A stretch of 39,953 bases of DNA. Source: Alphaproteobacteria bacterium (GTDB taxonomy: Bacteria > Pseudomonadota > Alphaproteobacteria > Rhodospirillales > Magnetovibrionaceae). Position 1 is the first letter of the stretch. Every line of letters begins with the position of its first letter. Of this stretch, positions 16,145 through 26,200 are shown piece by piece. The stretch covers positions 1-39,953 of the forward strand of contig JADGBG010000014.1 of NCBI GenBank assembly GCA_015231605.1, written 5' to 3'. Both the position numbers and the translations under genes were made by a program. A model generated the notes under the pieces. It did not search any database. It saw only the letters and a program-made list of their open reading frames with translations, and was not told the origin of the DNA.

Positions 16145-17257
16145 ATGTTTGACTACGTCATTCGCCGGTTGCTGCTGATCGTGCCGACTCTGTTCGGCAT
16201 CATGGTGGTGAACTTCATCATCGTCCAGGCGGCCCCCGGCGGACCGGTGGAAAAGATGATCGCCAAGGTCCAAGGTCTGGACGTGGAGGCGACGGCGCGG
16301 ATTTCCGGCGGCGGCGGCGAAATGGCGCAGACCCGTCCGCAAGGCGCCCAGCCGGGCGGCGGCGGCGCGGGCGCCAAGTACCGGGGCGCGCAGGGGCTGG
16401 ATCCCGAGTTCATCCAGGAAATCGAGCGCATGTACGGCTTCGACAAGCCCGCGCACGAGCGGTTCTGGATGATGATGAAGAACTACGCCGTATTGGATTT
16501 CGGCGACAGCTATTTCCGCGACGAAGGCGTGGTGGATCTGGTGATCGAAAAGATGCCGGTGTCCATCTCGCTGGGGCTGTGGACCACGCTTTTGGTGTAC
16601 CTGATCGCCATCCCCCTGGGCATAGCCAAGGCGGTGCGCGACGGTTCGCGCTTCGACGTGGCGACCTCGTCGGTGGTGGTGGTGGGCAACGCGGTGCCGA
16701 GCTTCCTGTTCGCAATCCTGTTGGTGGTGCTGTTCGCGGGCGGCCGGTATTTCGACTGGTTCCCGTTGCGCGGCCTGGTGTCGGAACACTGGGCCGAGCT
16801 GTCGACCTGGGGGCAAATCAAGGACTACCTGTGGCACATGGTGCTGCCGGTGGGTTCCATGGTGATCGGCGGGTTCGCCGGGCTTACCATGCTGACCAAG
16901 AATTCGTATCTCGAGGAAATCAACAAGCAGTACGTCATGACCGCGCGGGCCAAGGGCCTGACGGAGGGGCGCATCCTGTACGGCCACGTGTTCCGCAACG
17001 CCATGCTGATCGTGGTGGCGGGCTTTCCCAGCGCCTTCGTCGGCATTCTTTTCACCGGCGCGCTGATCACGGAAATCATCTTCTCGCTGGACGGGTTGGG
17101 GCTGCTCGGCTTCAACGCGGCCATCAACCGCGACTATCCGGTGATGTTCGGCACGCTTTACGTTTTCACGCTGTTGGGATTGGTGCTGAACCTGGTGGGC
17201 GACGTGATGTACCACGTCATCGATCCGCGCATCACCTTCGACAAGGTGGAGCGCTGA
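16145..17257 (+). CDS. yejB: Peptide ABC transporter permease (YejB)
   Basis: An inner-membrane permease of 370 residues from the DppB-type binding-protein-dependent family. TM1 is FDYVIRRLLLIVPTLFGIMV. A long periplasmic stretch of about 100 residues includes a Gly/Gln-rich segment (about 58-80). It is followed by five further membrane segments and the cytoplasmic EAA loop around EINKQYVMTARAKGLTEGRI, which contacts the ATPase. The Gly-rich insertion is low complexity and may be lineage-specific. It is followed directly by yejE, whose start is 1 nt after its stop. Confidence 0.95.
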   Translation: MFDYVIRRLLLIVPTLFGIMVVNFIIVQAAPGGPVEKMIAKVQGLDVEATARISGGGGEMAQTRPQGAQPGGGGAGAKYRGAQGLDPEFIQEIERMYGFDKPAHERFWMMMKNYAVLDFGDSYFRDEGVVDLVIEKMPVSISLGLWTTLLVYLIAIPLGIAKAVRDGSRFDVATSSVVVVGNAVPSFLFAILLVVLFAGGRYFDWFPLRGLVSEHWAELSTWGQIKDYLWHMVLPVGSMVIGGFAGLTMLTKNSYLEEINKQYVMTARAKGLTEGRILYGHVFRNAMLIVVAGFPSAFVGILFTGALITEIIFSLDGLGLLGFNAAINRDYPVMFGTLYVFTLLGLVLNLVGDVMYHVIDPRITFDKVER

Positions 17258-17258
17258 G

Positions 17259-18287
17259 ATGATTCTGTCGCCGCTCAACCGCCGCCGGCTCGACAACTTC
17301 AAGGCCAACCGCCGGGGCTATTGGTCGTTGTGGCTGTTCCTGGCGTTGTTCGGGCTCAGCATGGTGGCCGAGCTCGTCGCCAACGACCGGCCGATCCTGG
17401 TGGGCCACGGGGACGAGTTGTACATGCCCATCCTTTATGACTATCCGGAAACCACCTTCGGCGGGTTTCTGGAAACCCCCACCGAATACGCCGATCCCGA
17501 GGTTCAGGAGATGATCGAGGAGGACGGCTGGATCCTCTGGCCGCCGGTGCGCTTTTCCTTTGATACCGTCAACTACGCCCTCGACCAGCCCGCGCCGAGC
17601 CCGCCCAGCGGGTCCAATTGGCTGGGCACCGACGATCAGGGCCGCGACGTCCTGGCGCGCCTCATCTACGGCTTTCGCATCTCGGTTCTGTTCGGCCTGA
17701 CGCTGACGGTGGTGAGTTCGCTGATCGGCATCGCGGCGGGCGCGGTGCAGGGCTATTTCGGCGGTCTGGTGGATCTCTTGTTCCAGCGCTTCATCGAAAT
17801 CTGGTCCGGTTTGCCGATGCTGTTCCTGCTGATCATCCTGGCCTCGGTGGTGGAGCCCAATTTCTGGTGGCTGTTGGGCATCATGCTGCTGTTCAGTTGG
17901 ATGGGGCTGGTGGGCGTGGTGCGGGCGGAATTCCTCAAGACCCGCAATTTCGACTACGTGCGCGCCGCCCGCGCGCTGGGCGTGTCGGACGCGACCATCA
18001 TGATCCGCCACATCCTGCCCAACGCCATGGTGGCGACCGTCACGTTCCTGCCGTTCATCACGTCCGGCAGCATCACCACCCTGACGGCGCTGGATTTTCT
18101 GGGCTTCGGCCTGCCGCCGGGCTCGGCGTCCCTGGGCGAGCTTTTGAACCAGGGCAAGGCCAACCTGCACGCGCCGTGGCTGGGATTGACGGCGTTCTTC
18201 ACCATTTCCGTCATGTTGTCGCTGCTGGTGTTCATCGGCGAGGCGGTGCGCGACGCCTTCGACCCCAGAAAGGTGTTCCGCCAATGA
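17259..18287 (+). CDS. yejE: Peptide ABC transporter permease (YejE)
   Basis: The second permease of the Yej importer (DppC type), 342 residues. It starts with [20 protein letters not shown] and TM1. A periplasmic segment of about 100 residues ends in [19 protein letters not shown], the DppC-family signature. Five more membrane helices follow, with the EAA loop [20 protein letters not shown]. It ends in an ATGA overlap with yejF, so permease and ATPase are translationally coupled. Confidence 0.95.
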   Translation: MILSPLNRRRLDNFKANRRGYWSLWLFLALFGLSMVAELVANDRPILVGHGDELYMPILYDYPETTFGGFLETPTEYADPEVQEMIEEDGWILWPPVRFSFDTVNYALDQPAPSPPSGSNWLGTDDQGRDVLARLIYGFRISVLFGLTLTVVSSLIGIAAGAVQGYFGGLVDLLFQRFIEIWSGLPMLFLLIILASVVEPNFWWLLGIMLLFSWMGLVGVVRAEFLKTRNFDYVRAARALGVSDATIMIRHILPNAMVATVTFLPFITSGSITTLTALDFLGFGLPPGSASLGELLNQGKANLHAPWLGLTAFFTISVMLSLLVFIGEAVRDAFDPRKVFRQ

Positions 18288-19909
18288 CCAGACTTCTCGA
18301 CGTCCGGGACCTGTCCGTCACCTTCGGCGAGGGCGAACGCGCCGTCGAGGCGGTCAAGGCTGTCTCTTTCCATGTCGAAAAGGGCGAGACCGTGGCGCTG
18401 GTGGGCGAAAGCGGATCCGGCAAGTCGGTGAGCGCGCTCAGCGTCATGCGGCTTTTGCCCTATCCGCACGCGCGCCATCCGTCGGGCTCGATCCTGTATC
18501 GCGGCCAGGAATTGATGGGCGCGCCGGAAGGCGTGATGCGGGGCCTGCGCGGTTCCGACATGTCCATGGTGTTCCAGGAACCGCTGAGCAGCCTCAACCC
18601 GCTGCATCCGGTGGGCCGCCAGGTCGCGGAAATGATCGCCACGCACCAGCCGTTGGGCCAGGCGCAAATCCAGGCGCGGGTCGAGGAATTGATGGCGCTG
18701 GTTGGGCTGGAGGCGCAAATTCCGCGCCTCAAAAGTCTGCCCCACGAATTTTCCGGCGGCCAGCAGCAGCGCATCATGATCGCCATGGCGCTGGCCAACG
18801 AACCGGACGTGTTGATCGCCGACGAGCCCACCACCGCCGTCGACGTCACCATCCAGGCGCAGATTCTCAAGTTGATGTCGGATTTGCAGCGGAAAATGGG
18901 GCTGGGCATTCTCTTCATCACCCACGATCTGGGCATCGTGCGCCGCATCGCGGACCGGGCCTATGTCATGCAGGGCGGGCGCGTGGTCGAGGAAGGCCCG
19001 ACCCGTGCGCTGTTCGACGCGCCCAAGCACCCCTATACGCAAAAACTGTTGGCGGCCGAACCCAGGGGACGCCCCGGTCCCGCGCCCCAGGACGCGCCGG
19101 AAGTGATGACCGCCCAAGGCGTCAAAGTCTGGTATCCCATCCAGAAGGGCGTGATTCGACGCACCGTCGGCCACGTCAAGGCGGTGGACGGCGTCGATGT
19201 CGCCGTGCGGCGCGGCTGCACCGTGGGCGTGGTCGGGGAATCGGGTTCGGGCAAGTCGACGCTGGCGCGCGCGCTGCTGCGCCTGGAAACGTGCGACGGC
19301 CAAATCCGTTTCCGGGGCCAGGACATCCACGATCTCAAGAGCCGGGCGTTACGTCCGCTTCGGCGGAAAATGCAGATCGTGTTCCAGGACCCGTTCGGCA
19401 GTCTCAGCCCCCGCATGTCGGTGGCGCAGATCGTCGGCGAGGGGCTGGAAGTCCACGAACCCGCCATCCGCGCCCCCGAGCGGCGCGAACGCGTCGCCGC
19501 CGTGCTGGCCGAGGTGGGGTTGAGCCCGGACATGATGGATCGCTATCCCCACGAATTTTCCGGCGGACAGCGCCAGCGCATTTCGATCGCGCGCGCGCTG
19601 GTGCTGAAACCCGACCTGATGGTGCTGGACGAGCCCACCAGCGCGCTCGACGTCTCGGTCCAGGCGCAGATCGTCGACCTGTTGCGCGATCTCCAGGACA
19701 AATACGGGCTGGCGTATCTGTTCATCAGCCACGACCTCAAGGTCGTACGCGCGCTGGCCCACCACGTGGTGGTGATGCAAAAGGGCCGGGTGGTGGAGCA
19801 GGGCCCCGCCCAGGCGGTGTTCGACAGCCCCCGCGATCCCTACACCCGCGCGCTGATGGCCGCGGCCTTCGACATCCGCGCCGACGAAACGGGCGTGGTG
19901 GCCGGCTAG
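18284..19909 (+). CDS. yejF: Peptide ABC transporter ATPase, two fused nucleotide-binding domains (YejF)
   Basis: A 541-residue cytoplasmic protein with two ATPase domains in tandem, as usual for YejF. Domain 1 (about 1-260) has Walker A GESGSGKS (41-48), signature SGGQQQRI and Walker B VLIADEP. Domain 2 (about 285-535) has Walker A GESGSGKS (318-325), SGGQRQRIS and LMVLDEP. Both have the OppF-type C-terminal block ([16 protein letters not shown]). It powers YejBE import. The start is the ATG overlapping the yejE stop; the same frame is open much further upstream only because of GC content. Its TAG runs into the palindromic repeat, followed by a strong terminator at 20001-20032. Confidence 0.95.
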   Translation: MTRLLDVRDLSVTFGEGERAVEAVKAVSFHVEKGETVALVGESGSGKSVSALSVMRLLPYPHARHPSGSILYRGQELMGAPEGVMRGLRGSDMSMVFQEPLSSLNPLHPVGRQVAEMIATHQPLGQAQIQARVEELMALVGLEAQIPRLKSLPHEFSGGQQQRIMIAMALANEPDVLIADEPTTAVDVTIQAQILKLMSDLQRKMGLGILFITHDLGIVRRIADRAYVMQGGRVVEEGPTRALFDAPKHPYTQKLLAAEPRGRPGPAPQDAPEVMTAQGVKVWYPIQKGVIRRTVGHVKAVDGVDVAVRRGCTVGVVGESGSGKSTLARALLRLETCDGQIRFRGQDIHDLKSRALRPLRRKMQIVFQDPFGSLSPRMSVAQIVGEGLEVHEPAIRAPERRERVAAVLAEVGLSPDMMDRYPHEFSGGQRQRISIARALVLKPDLMVLDEPTSALDVSVQAQIVDLLRDLQDKYGLAYLFISHDLKVVRALAHHVVVMQKGRVVEQGPAQAVFDSPRDPYTRALMAAAFDIRADETGVVAG

Positions 19910-19973
19910 GGCATCGTGCGTCAAATACGACGCACGATGCTCCAGGATTTTGTGTGTCCTCGCCGGGCGCCGC
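19908..19973 (+). repeat. Dispersed palindromic repeat, copy 2
   Basis: Same element as at 1276-1345: a 12-bp perfect inverted repeat (19911-19922 with 19929-19940, core GCATCGTGCGTC), a 6-nt loop, and the same tail ending CGCCGGGCGCCGC. The left arm begins inside the yejF stop codon region. Compensating and flanking differences from copy 1 keep the stem while the outer bases diverge. Confidence 0.8.
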
Positions 19974-20000
19974 GGCGATGCCGCGGGACGATTCGCATGA

Positions 20001-20032
20001 AAACGGGCCCCGCTGTTCGGCGGGGCCCGTTT
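20001..20032. terminator. Bidirectional Rho-independent terminator
   Basis: A 13-bp perfect GC-rich stem (20001-20013 with 20020-20032, arm AAACGGGCCCCGC) with a 6-nt loop. Ts follow on the plus strand (TTTCTTCC), and the A-rich left edge gives Ts on the minus strand. It serves yejABEF and the convergent gene ending at 20055. Confidence 0.85.
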
Positions 20033-20054
20033 CTTCCGTGCGCTTGGCCGCGGA

Positions 20055-20690
20055 TCAGTTGGCCGCGGGGCGGTGCGCGTTCATGCGGGCCTCGGACTGC
20101 TCGCGCATCTGGCGGGCGTGGTCTTCCTGAGCCTTGCGCTGCGCGTCCATCTGGGCGCGGGCCTGTTCCATTTGCGCCTTGGCCTGGGCCTTCTGCGCCT
20201 CGATGCGCTGTTCCTGGGCCTTCTGCATGGCGTCGATGCGGGCGCGGTCTTGTTCCATCCGGGCTTCGGACTGGGCTTTCTGCGCCTCGATGCGCTGTTC
20301 CTGGGCCTGGCGGCGCTCTTCCATCTGCTGACGGGCCTGCTGCACATGGGCCGGAACCTGGGGTTCGGACGACGCGGCGCTCGGCTGGGCGATGTTCGCT
20401 TCGGCGACCACCACGGGGGCCTTGGCGTCGGCGGCGACGGCATCGATGGCCGCGACCACGTCGGCCTTGCTGGGGGCGGCGGGCTGAGCGGCGGCCGGGG
20501 CTGCGCTTGCGGCGGTCTGAGTGGCGGCCGGTTCGTTGACGCGGGCCAGGCCCATCGCCATCAAAACGAGGAGAACCGCGCCGGCGATGGAAAACGGATT
20601 GGAAACGAAGTCGCGCGCGGCCGAGGTCTTGGCCGGAGCTTCGCTCGCTTCGACGGCCTGGACGTCTTGGGATTCGGTGGTGTTGCTCAT
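20055..20690 (-). CDS. Single-pass membrane protein with duplicated coiled coil, function unknown
   Basis: 211 residues. A 32-residue cytoplasmic N-terminus is followed by one membrane helix (about 33-50, NPFSIAGAVLLVLMAMGLA). An Ala/Pro-rich linker (about 53-112) leads to a highly charged Gln/Glu/Arg/Ala helix to the end. Residues 129-157 and 158-186 are near-identical tandem copies of a 29-residue coiled-coil unit beginning AQEQRIEAQKAQ. The start ATG has GGGGAA upstream. It lies just downstream of the sulfur-globule-like gene on the same strand but is separated from it by a terminator. I do not recognise a family. A scaffold or spacer role at the membrane is inference from shape only. Confidence 0.75.
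   Translation of the reverse strand: MSNTTESQDVQAVEASEAPAKTSAARDFVSNPFSIAGAVLLVLMAMGLARVNEPAATQTAASAAPAAAQPAAPSKADVVAAIDAVAADAKAPVVVAEANIAQPSAASSEPQVPAHVQQARQQMEERRQAQEQRIEAQKAQSEARMEQDRARIDAMQKAQEQRIEAQKAQAKAQMEQARAQMDAQRKAQEDHARQMREQSEARMNAHRPAAN
20133..20306 (-). repeat. 87-bp in-frame tandem duplication in the coiled-coil gene
   Basis: Two adjacent 87-bp units (20220-20306 and 20133-20219) encode the 29-residue coiled-coil repeat. For example, CGATGCGCTGTTCCTGGGCC recurs exactly 87 bp apart. The identity at DNA level points to a recent internal duplication. Confidence 0.8.
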
Positions 20691-20718
20691 GATGTTCCCC
20701 TATGCGGAAAAACGGAGC

Positions 20719-20745
20719 GGCCCGGCGCAATGAGCGCGCCGGGCC
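20719..20745 (-). terminator. Terminator of the sulfur-globule-like gene
   Basis: A 10-bp perfect stem (20719-20728 with 20736-20745, arm GGCCCGGCGC) with a 7-nt loop, 12 nt past the stop on the minus strand. It is followed by GCTCCG and a run of five Ts. Confidence 0.75.
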
Positions 20746-20757
20746 GAACCGTGAAGG

Positions 20758-21132
20758 TTAGTTGGCCTTCGGAGCGGCCGGAGCGGCGGGAGCCGCCGGA
20801 GCCGCCGGAGCGCCCGGGTAGCCGTACGGGGCGCCGTAGGGAACGCCATACGGAGCGCCGTAGTAATACGGGGCGTAGCCGTTGTAACCGTTGTAGCCGT
20901 TGTAGCCGTTCCAGCCGTTGCCGCGCATGCGGGAGTTGCCGGACATGTTGAAGCTGAAGGAGCCGTCGCCGGAGCCGTCGCCCCAGCCGTCGCCAAAGCC
21001 GTTGTTGTTCCAGTTGTTGCCGCCCCAGCCGTCGTTCCAGGGACCCCAGCCGCCCCAAGCCTGGGCGGAGGTGGCGGAGAGGGCGGTGGCGCCGGCGACG
21101 GCGGCGATGGCGATGAGCTTGGTGAATTTCAT
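20758..21132 (-). CDS. Sulfur-globule-type secreted structural protein
   Basis: 124 residues: a signal peptide (1-25, ending SAQA), then a mature low-complexity chain. It begins WGGWGPWNDGWGGNNW and continues with Gly/Asp/Trp/Asn-rich repeats, four NGY units (about 75-86), Tyr/Gly/Pro repeats such as GAPYGVPYGAPYGYP, and an Ala-Pro-Ala tail. This matches the pattern of sulfur globule envelope proteins of purple sulfur bacteria (Sgp), which coat periplasmic sulfur droplets. It has no cysteine. The start is the Met beginning the signal peptide, with GGAAAGAGAC upstream. A consensus-like -35 promoter lies about 150-170 bp upstream. No sulfur-oxidation (sox, dsr, sqr) gene is in the window, so its role in sulfur storage is inferred from sequence style alone. 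Confidence 0.75.
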   Translation of the reverse strand: MKFTKLIAIAAVAGATALSATSAQAWGGWGPWNDGWGGNNWNNNGFGDGWGDGSGDGSFSFNMSGNSRMRGNGWNGYNGYNGYNGYAPYYYGAPYGVPYGAPYGYPGAPAAPAAPAAPAAPKAN

Positions 21133-21274
21133 GATCTGTCTCTTTCCGTGCTGTTGTTGTGTGGACACGAACGTACCGTCTGCCGCGTCGGGGGCGCGAT
21201 CCATTCGGGCGTTCGATTTTGCTTGTTATTTCCCCCGGCTCTTGCGGCCGCGTTCCTCTAATTTAGATAAGACT

Positions 21275-21303
21275 TAATTAGCATCGACTAATGGAATTGT
21301 CAA
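21275..21303 (-). promoter_or_regulatory. Putative promoter of the sulfur-globule-like gene
   Basis: On the minus strand there is a perfect -35 TTGACA (21303-21298), a 17-nt spacer, and -10 TAATTA (21280-21275) with an upstream TG (extended -10). It sits in a conspicuously AT-rich island within GC-rich DNA and predicts a leader of about 135 nt. The rest of the 21133-21404 gap holds no gene that I can support. Confidence 0.5.
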
Positions 21304-21404
21304 TACAAAAAGATTTACAAGAAAGCGGAGTCAAACCATCGGAGGCGCAAGCCCATGAGGTGAATCACCCCAATAGATTGATTCGAAAAAAAGATTTCTC
21401 GGGG

Positions 21405-22154
21405 TCACGATGGATTGAAGCGATCCTTCATGAGGGTGTCGGACAGGGCGGCGAGGGATTTTCCCGTGCGCTGACCGTAAAGAAAATCGAGAATCTCGCC
21501 TTCCCGTTGGGATTTGGCGGCCAGCAGAATGTCGTTGAGCAACGCGCCCATGATGACGTGGAACTCCAGATGGCCGAGCGCCTTGCTCCCCGGGGTGCGG
21601 GCTTCGTTCAGTTCATGAAGAAACAGGGATTTGGCGGGTTTGAAATCGGCGAACGACAAGCCGAATCGGATCAGGATGTTGTTGAGGAACAGGCGGTGCA
21701 GGTAGTTGCGGTGCACGCTTTCGAGGATCTGGTTGTCCGTGTCTCCCGACACCGCCAGAATGTGGCGCGCCTGTTCGTTGAGGATGCCGTAGGTGGCTTC
21801 GGGAACGATGTGCCGGATGTAGGCGTCGAGACCGACGGAGCTGCGCCGGTCGATGCCCTCGTCCGCGTCGCTCAACTTATAGGCGTAGGATAGTTTGCAG
21901 GACGCCAGGCGCAGCAGGAAAAAGGACCGCTGTTCGTGGCCTCCGGGGGCCTCGGGAACGTGTTCGGGGGCTTCGGCGACCCCGCCCTTCTGGCACGTGG
22001 CGCAGATATCCTGGATCCGGGCGCTGGCCATGCGCAGGCTTTCGTCCGCCATGGCGCGGTCGATGCGAGACCCGTGTTCGAGCACGTACTCGAACAAATC
22101 GTTGATCATGCCGCCGACCCGCTTGGGTCCGGTGCGGTCCGTCTCCTGATCCAT
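21405..22154 (-). CDS. Uncharacterised cytoplasmic protein
   Basis: A 249-residue, mostly helical soluble protein without signal peptide or membrane segment. A CATC pair near residue 51-54 could bind a metal or form a disulfide. Otherwise there are long helical stretches such as GLDAYIRHIVPEATYGILNE and ESVHRNYLHRLFLNNILIRF. I recognise no domain. Codon use matches the high-GC chromosome. No clear ribosome binding site precedes the ATG at 22154; the Met at 22109 is an alternative start. It lies between uppP and the sulfur-globule-like gene on the same strand, 19 bp after the uppP stop-side boundary. Confidence 0.65.
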   Translation of the reverse strand: MDQETDRTGPKRVGGMINDLFEYVLEHGSRIDRAMADESLRMASARIQDICATCQKGGVAEAPEHVPEAPGGHEQRSFFLLRLASCKLSYAYKLSDADEGIDRRSSVGLDAYIRHIVPEATYGILNEQARHILAVSGDTDNQILESVHRNYLHRLFLNNILIRFGLSFADFKPAKSLFLHELNEARTPGSKALGHLEFHVIMGALLNDILLAAKSQREGEILDFLYGQRTGKSLAALSDTLMKDRFNPS

Positions 22155-22173
22155 GGAACAAGCTTAACCGCGA

Positions 22174-22971
22174 TCAGGCGATGAAAGCGAGCAGAAACAC
22201 GCCCAAGGCGATCCGATACAGCACGAACGGGGTGAAGCTGGCGCGTTTCAGCCACGCCATCATCAGGGCGATCGCCACCAGGGCGGCGGCGAAGGACAGG
22301 GCGGCGGCGGTTCCGGCCTCTGCCAGCAGCACGGCATCCCCGGCCTGGTAGAGTTCGAGCCCCGTCAAGGTCCCCGCGCCGATGATGGCGGGAATGCTGA
22401 GCAGCATGGAGAAACGGGCGCTGTCCGAGCGTTCCATGCCGAGCCAGCGTCCGACCGTCATGGTGATGCCGCTGCGCGACGTGCCGGGGATCAGGGCCAG
22501 GCATTGCGACGCGCCGATCAGCGCGACGTCGATCCAGCCCAGGTGCTCCATGCGCCGCACCGTCACGGAGTAGCGGTCGACAAGCCACAACAGAACGCCG
22601 AACCCCAACGTGGTCCAGCCGATCACTTGGACCGAGCGGATGCCGCCGGGCATCAGCGTGTTGAGCGCGTAACCGGCGGCCACCACGGGCAAGGTGCCAA
22701 GGATCACGAAGAACGCCAGCCGCGCGCCCGCATCGACGCCGCGGCCCTTGAGCATGCGCCACAGCCCGTTCAGCATGGCGGCGATGTCCTTGTGCAGATA
22801 CAACACGACCGCGCCCAGGGTGCCCACATGCACCGCGATGTCCATGACAAGGCCCTGATCCGCCCATTTCAAAAGGTGGGGGACCAGAACCAGGTGGCCG
22901 CTGGAGCTGATGGGCAGGAATTCGGTGATCCCCTGCACCAGGGCGAGGATGGCGATATGCAAAAGGGGCAC
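22174..22971 (-). CDS. uppP: Undecaprenyl-diphosphatase
   Basis: An inner-membrane enzyme that recycles undecaprenyl diphosphate for peptidoglycan synthesis and confers bacitracin tolerance (BacA family). It has 265 residues and about eight membrane segments. Catalytic signatures are [17 protein letters not shown], holding the Glu and Ser of the first motif, and [14 protein letters not shown], the PGTSRSG motif. The frame is open to 23103, but family proteins begin about ten residues before LVQGITEF. The GTG at 22971 gives the normal length, though its ribosome binding site is weak. It is divergent from gltB. Confidence 0.93.
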   Translation of the reverse strand: MPLLHIAILALVQGITEFLPISSSGHLVLVPHLLKWADQGLVMDIAVHVGTLGAVVLYLHKDIAAMLNGLWRMLKGRGVDAGARLAFFVILGTLPVVAAGYALNTLMPGGIRSVQVIGWTTLGFGVLLWLVDRYSVTVRRMEHLGWIDVALIGASQCLALIPGTSRSGITMTVGRWLGMERSDSARFSMLLSIPAIIGAGTLTGLELYQAGDAVLLAEAGTAAALSFAAALVAIALMMAWLKRASFTPFVLYRIALGVFLLAFIA

Positions 22972-23250
22972 GCTGAGGGCGCTTTCGTCTCTATATGGGG
23001 TGCCGCTGGCGGCGCGCGACTTTATCCCAGTCCCGGGGGCGGGGGGAAGCGGGAATTCCACGCCCCCCGGACGGCGGAAAAATCGCCGATGCGGGCTTTC
23101 CATTTGGAAACGGATTCGCTATGTTCGCCAGCCGACCTGAGATTCAGGCCGGGCCCACGGTGTTGTGGCGAGCCGCGAAACACCTCTCAAGGAATTGAAA
23201 TATTAGGACTTCAAGGCCGTAATAGGGCGGCTGAGCGATTGGAAACGACC
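22972..23250. other. Intergenic region between divergent uppP and gltB
   Basis: 279 bp without a supportable gene. A TTGAAA at 23195-23200 and an AT-rich stretch after it may belong to the gltB promoter, but the -10 spacing is poor. I see no clear operator, riboswitch or hairpin. The extension of the uppP frame into it lacks conserved sequence. Confidence 0.5.
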
Positions 23251-26200
23251 ATGATGAAAGCAAGCGGGTTGCCCGATAAACAGGGCCTGTACGACCCCTC
23301 CAACGAACACGACAACTGCGGCGTCGGCTTCATCTGCCACATCAAGAACAAACCGAGCCATGAAATCGTGCGTCAGGGTCTGCAGATTCTCGTCAATCTG
23401 GACCACCGCGGCGCGGTCGGCGCGGATCCGCTGGCGGGCGACGGCGCGGGCATCATCATGCAAATTCCCCACGACCTGCTGGCCGAGGACTGCGCCAAGC
23501 TGGGCTTCGAACTGCCCGCCGTCGGCGAATACGCCGTGGGCCAGGTGTTCCTGCCGCAGGGCGAGGATCTCCGCTCCAGCTGCATCCGCGCCTTTGAAAA
23601 CGTGGTTCCGCGCGAAGGCCAGGTGATCCTGGGCTGGCGCGACGTGCCGGTCGACAATTCGTGCCTCGGCGAGAGCGTCAAGCCCGACGAGCCGGTGATC
23701 CGCCAGATCTTCATCGGCAAGGGCGCGGGCGTCGCCGACGAGGGGCATTTCCAACGCAAGCTGTTCGTCATCCGCAAGCAGGTCCACCACGAAGTGTGGG
23801 ATGAAATGGGCGACGGCAGCCACGCCGGCTTCTACATCCCGACGCTGTCCACGCGCACCATCGTCTACAAGGGCATGGTGCTGTCGGGGAACCTGTCGAA
23901 GTTCTACCTGGACCTCAACGATCCGCGCTGCAAGTCGGCGCTGGCGTTGGTGCACCAGCGTTTCTCCACCAACACGTTCCCCAGCTGGGAACTGGCGCAG
24001 CCGTTCCGCTATCTGTGCCACAACGGCGAAATCAACACGGTCCGCGGCAACAAGAACTGGATGATGGCGCGCAAGGCGACCATGAGCTCCAAGGTGCTGG
24101 GCGGCGACCTGGACAAGCTGTGGCCGTTGATCGGCGATGGCGCGTCGGACTCGGCCACCTTCGACAACGCCTTGGAACTGTTGGTCGCGGGCGGCTATTC
24201 GCTGGCCCACGCCATGATGATGATGATCCCGGAAGCCTGGGACAGCAACCCGCTGATGAGCGCCGACCGCCGCGCGTTCTATGAATACCACGCCGCCCTG
24301 ATGGAGCCGTGGGACGGCCCCGCCGCCGTGTGCTTCACCGACGGCCGCCAAATCGGCGCGACGCTGGACCGCAACGGTCTGCGTCCGGCGCGCTACATCG
24401 TCACCGACGACGATTTCGTGATCATGGGTTCGGAAGTCGGCGTTCTGCCGATTCCGGAAAGCAAGATCGTCAAGAAGTGGCGGTTGCAGCCGGGCAAGAT
24501 GTTCCTCATCGACATGGCCGAGGGCCGCATCATCGACGACGAGGAAATCAAGCGCGGCTTGGCGAACGCCAAGCCCTATCAGAAGTGGCTCGACGAAACC
24601 CAGGTCAAGGTCGAGGACTTGGCGCCGGAAAACCCGGCCATGGCCCCGGACCACGACACCATGTTGGATGCCCAGCAGGCGTTCGGCTACACCAGCGAGG
24701 ACATGAAGCACTTCATCCTGCCCATGGCGCTCACCGGTCAGGATCCGATCGGCTCGATGGGCCGCGACACCCCGGTGGCGGTGCTCAGCGACCGGCCCAA
24801 GGTGCTGTTCGACTACTTCGCCCAGAACTTCGCCCAGGTCACCAACCCGCCCATTGACCCGATCCGCGAGGAACTGGTGATGAGCCTGGTGAGCCTGATC
24901 GGTCCGCGCCCGAACCTTCTGGATCCGGACGATGCCGGGACGCGCAAGCGTCTGGAAGTGCGCCAGCCGATCCTGTCCAACATGGATCTGGAAAAGATCC
25001 GCCACATCGACGGCCACGACAAGGCGTTCAAGACCTGCACGCTGAGCATGGCGTACCCCGCCGACGCCGGCGCGCCCGGCATGGAGGCGGCCCTGGAAAA
25101 CCTGTTCGCCGCCGCCGAGACGGCGGTCGCCGACGGCTTCAACATCATCATCCTGTCGGACCGCGGCCTGGACGAGAACCACATCTGCATTCCGTCCCTG
25201 CTGGCCACGGCGGGCGTGCATCACCACCTGATCCGCCGGGGCCTGCGCACCTCGGTCGGCCTGGTGGTGGAAACGGGCGAAGCGCGGCGCGTCCATGATT
25301 TCTGCCTGCTTGGCGGCTATGGCGCGGAAGCGATCAATCCGTATCTGGCGCTCGACAGCATCGGCGACATGGCGGGCGAACTGCCCGACGGCCTGAGCGT
25401 CGACGACGCCCGCTACCGTTACGTCAAGGCGGTGGCCAAGGGCATGCTCAAGGTGTTCTCCAAGATGGGGATCTCGACCTTCCAGTCCTATTGCGGCGCG
25501 CAGATCTTCGACGCCGTGGGCCTCAACGCCAACTTCATCGAGCGCTTCTTCACCGGCACCGCGTCCAAGGTGGGCGGCATCGGTCTGGACGAAGTGGCCG
25601 AGGAAACGGCACGCCGTCACCGCCTGGCGTTCGGCGAAAACCCGCTCTACCACAAGCACCTGGACGTGGGCGGCGAATTGGCGTGGCGTCACCGCGGCGA
25701 AGCGCACTGCTGGACGCCGGACACCATTTCCATGCTGCAACACGCCGTGCGCAAGGGCGACCGCGACACCTACCGCAAGTTCGAAGCGGCGATGAACGAC
25801 CACGACGTCCGGTTCAAGAACCTGCGCGGTCTGTTCGCGATCAAGCCCGTGGGCAAGCCCGTGCCGCTGGACGAGGTCGAGCCCATCGACAAGATCTGCA
25901 AGCGTTTCGCCACCGGCGCCATGTCGTTCGGCTCCATTTCCTGGGAAGCGCACACCACCCTGGCGATCGCCATGAACCGTCTGGGCGGCAAGTCCAACAC
26001 CGGCGAGGGCGGCGAGGAAGCGGTGCGCTTCAAGCCGCTGGAAAACGGCGACAGCATGCGTTCCGCCATCAAGCAGGTGGCGTCGGGCCGTTTCGGCGTG
26101 ACCACCGAATACCTGGTCAACGCCGACGACATCCAGATCAAGATGGCCCAGGGCGCGAAGCCCGGCGAAGGCGGCCAGCTGCCCGGCCACAAGGTCGACG

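Noticed and set aside
21291-21893. Plus-strand frame starting in the AT-rich region near the sulfur-globule promoter
   Set aside because: Beyond the first 30 codons it is the antisense of the 249-residue gene. It has no ribosome binding site.
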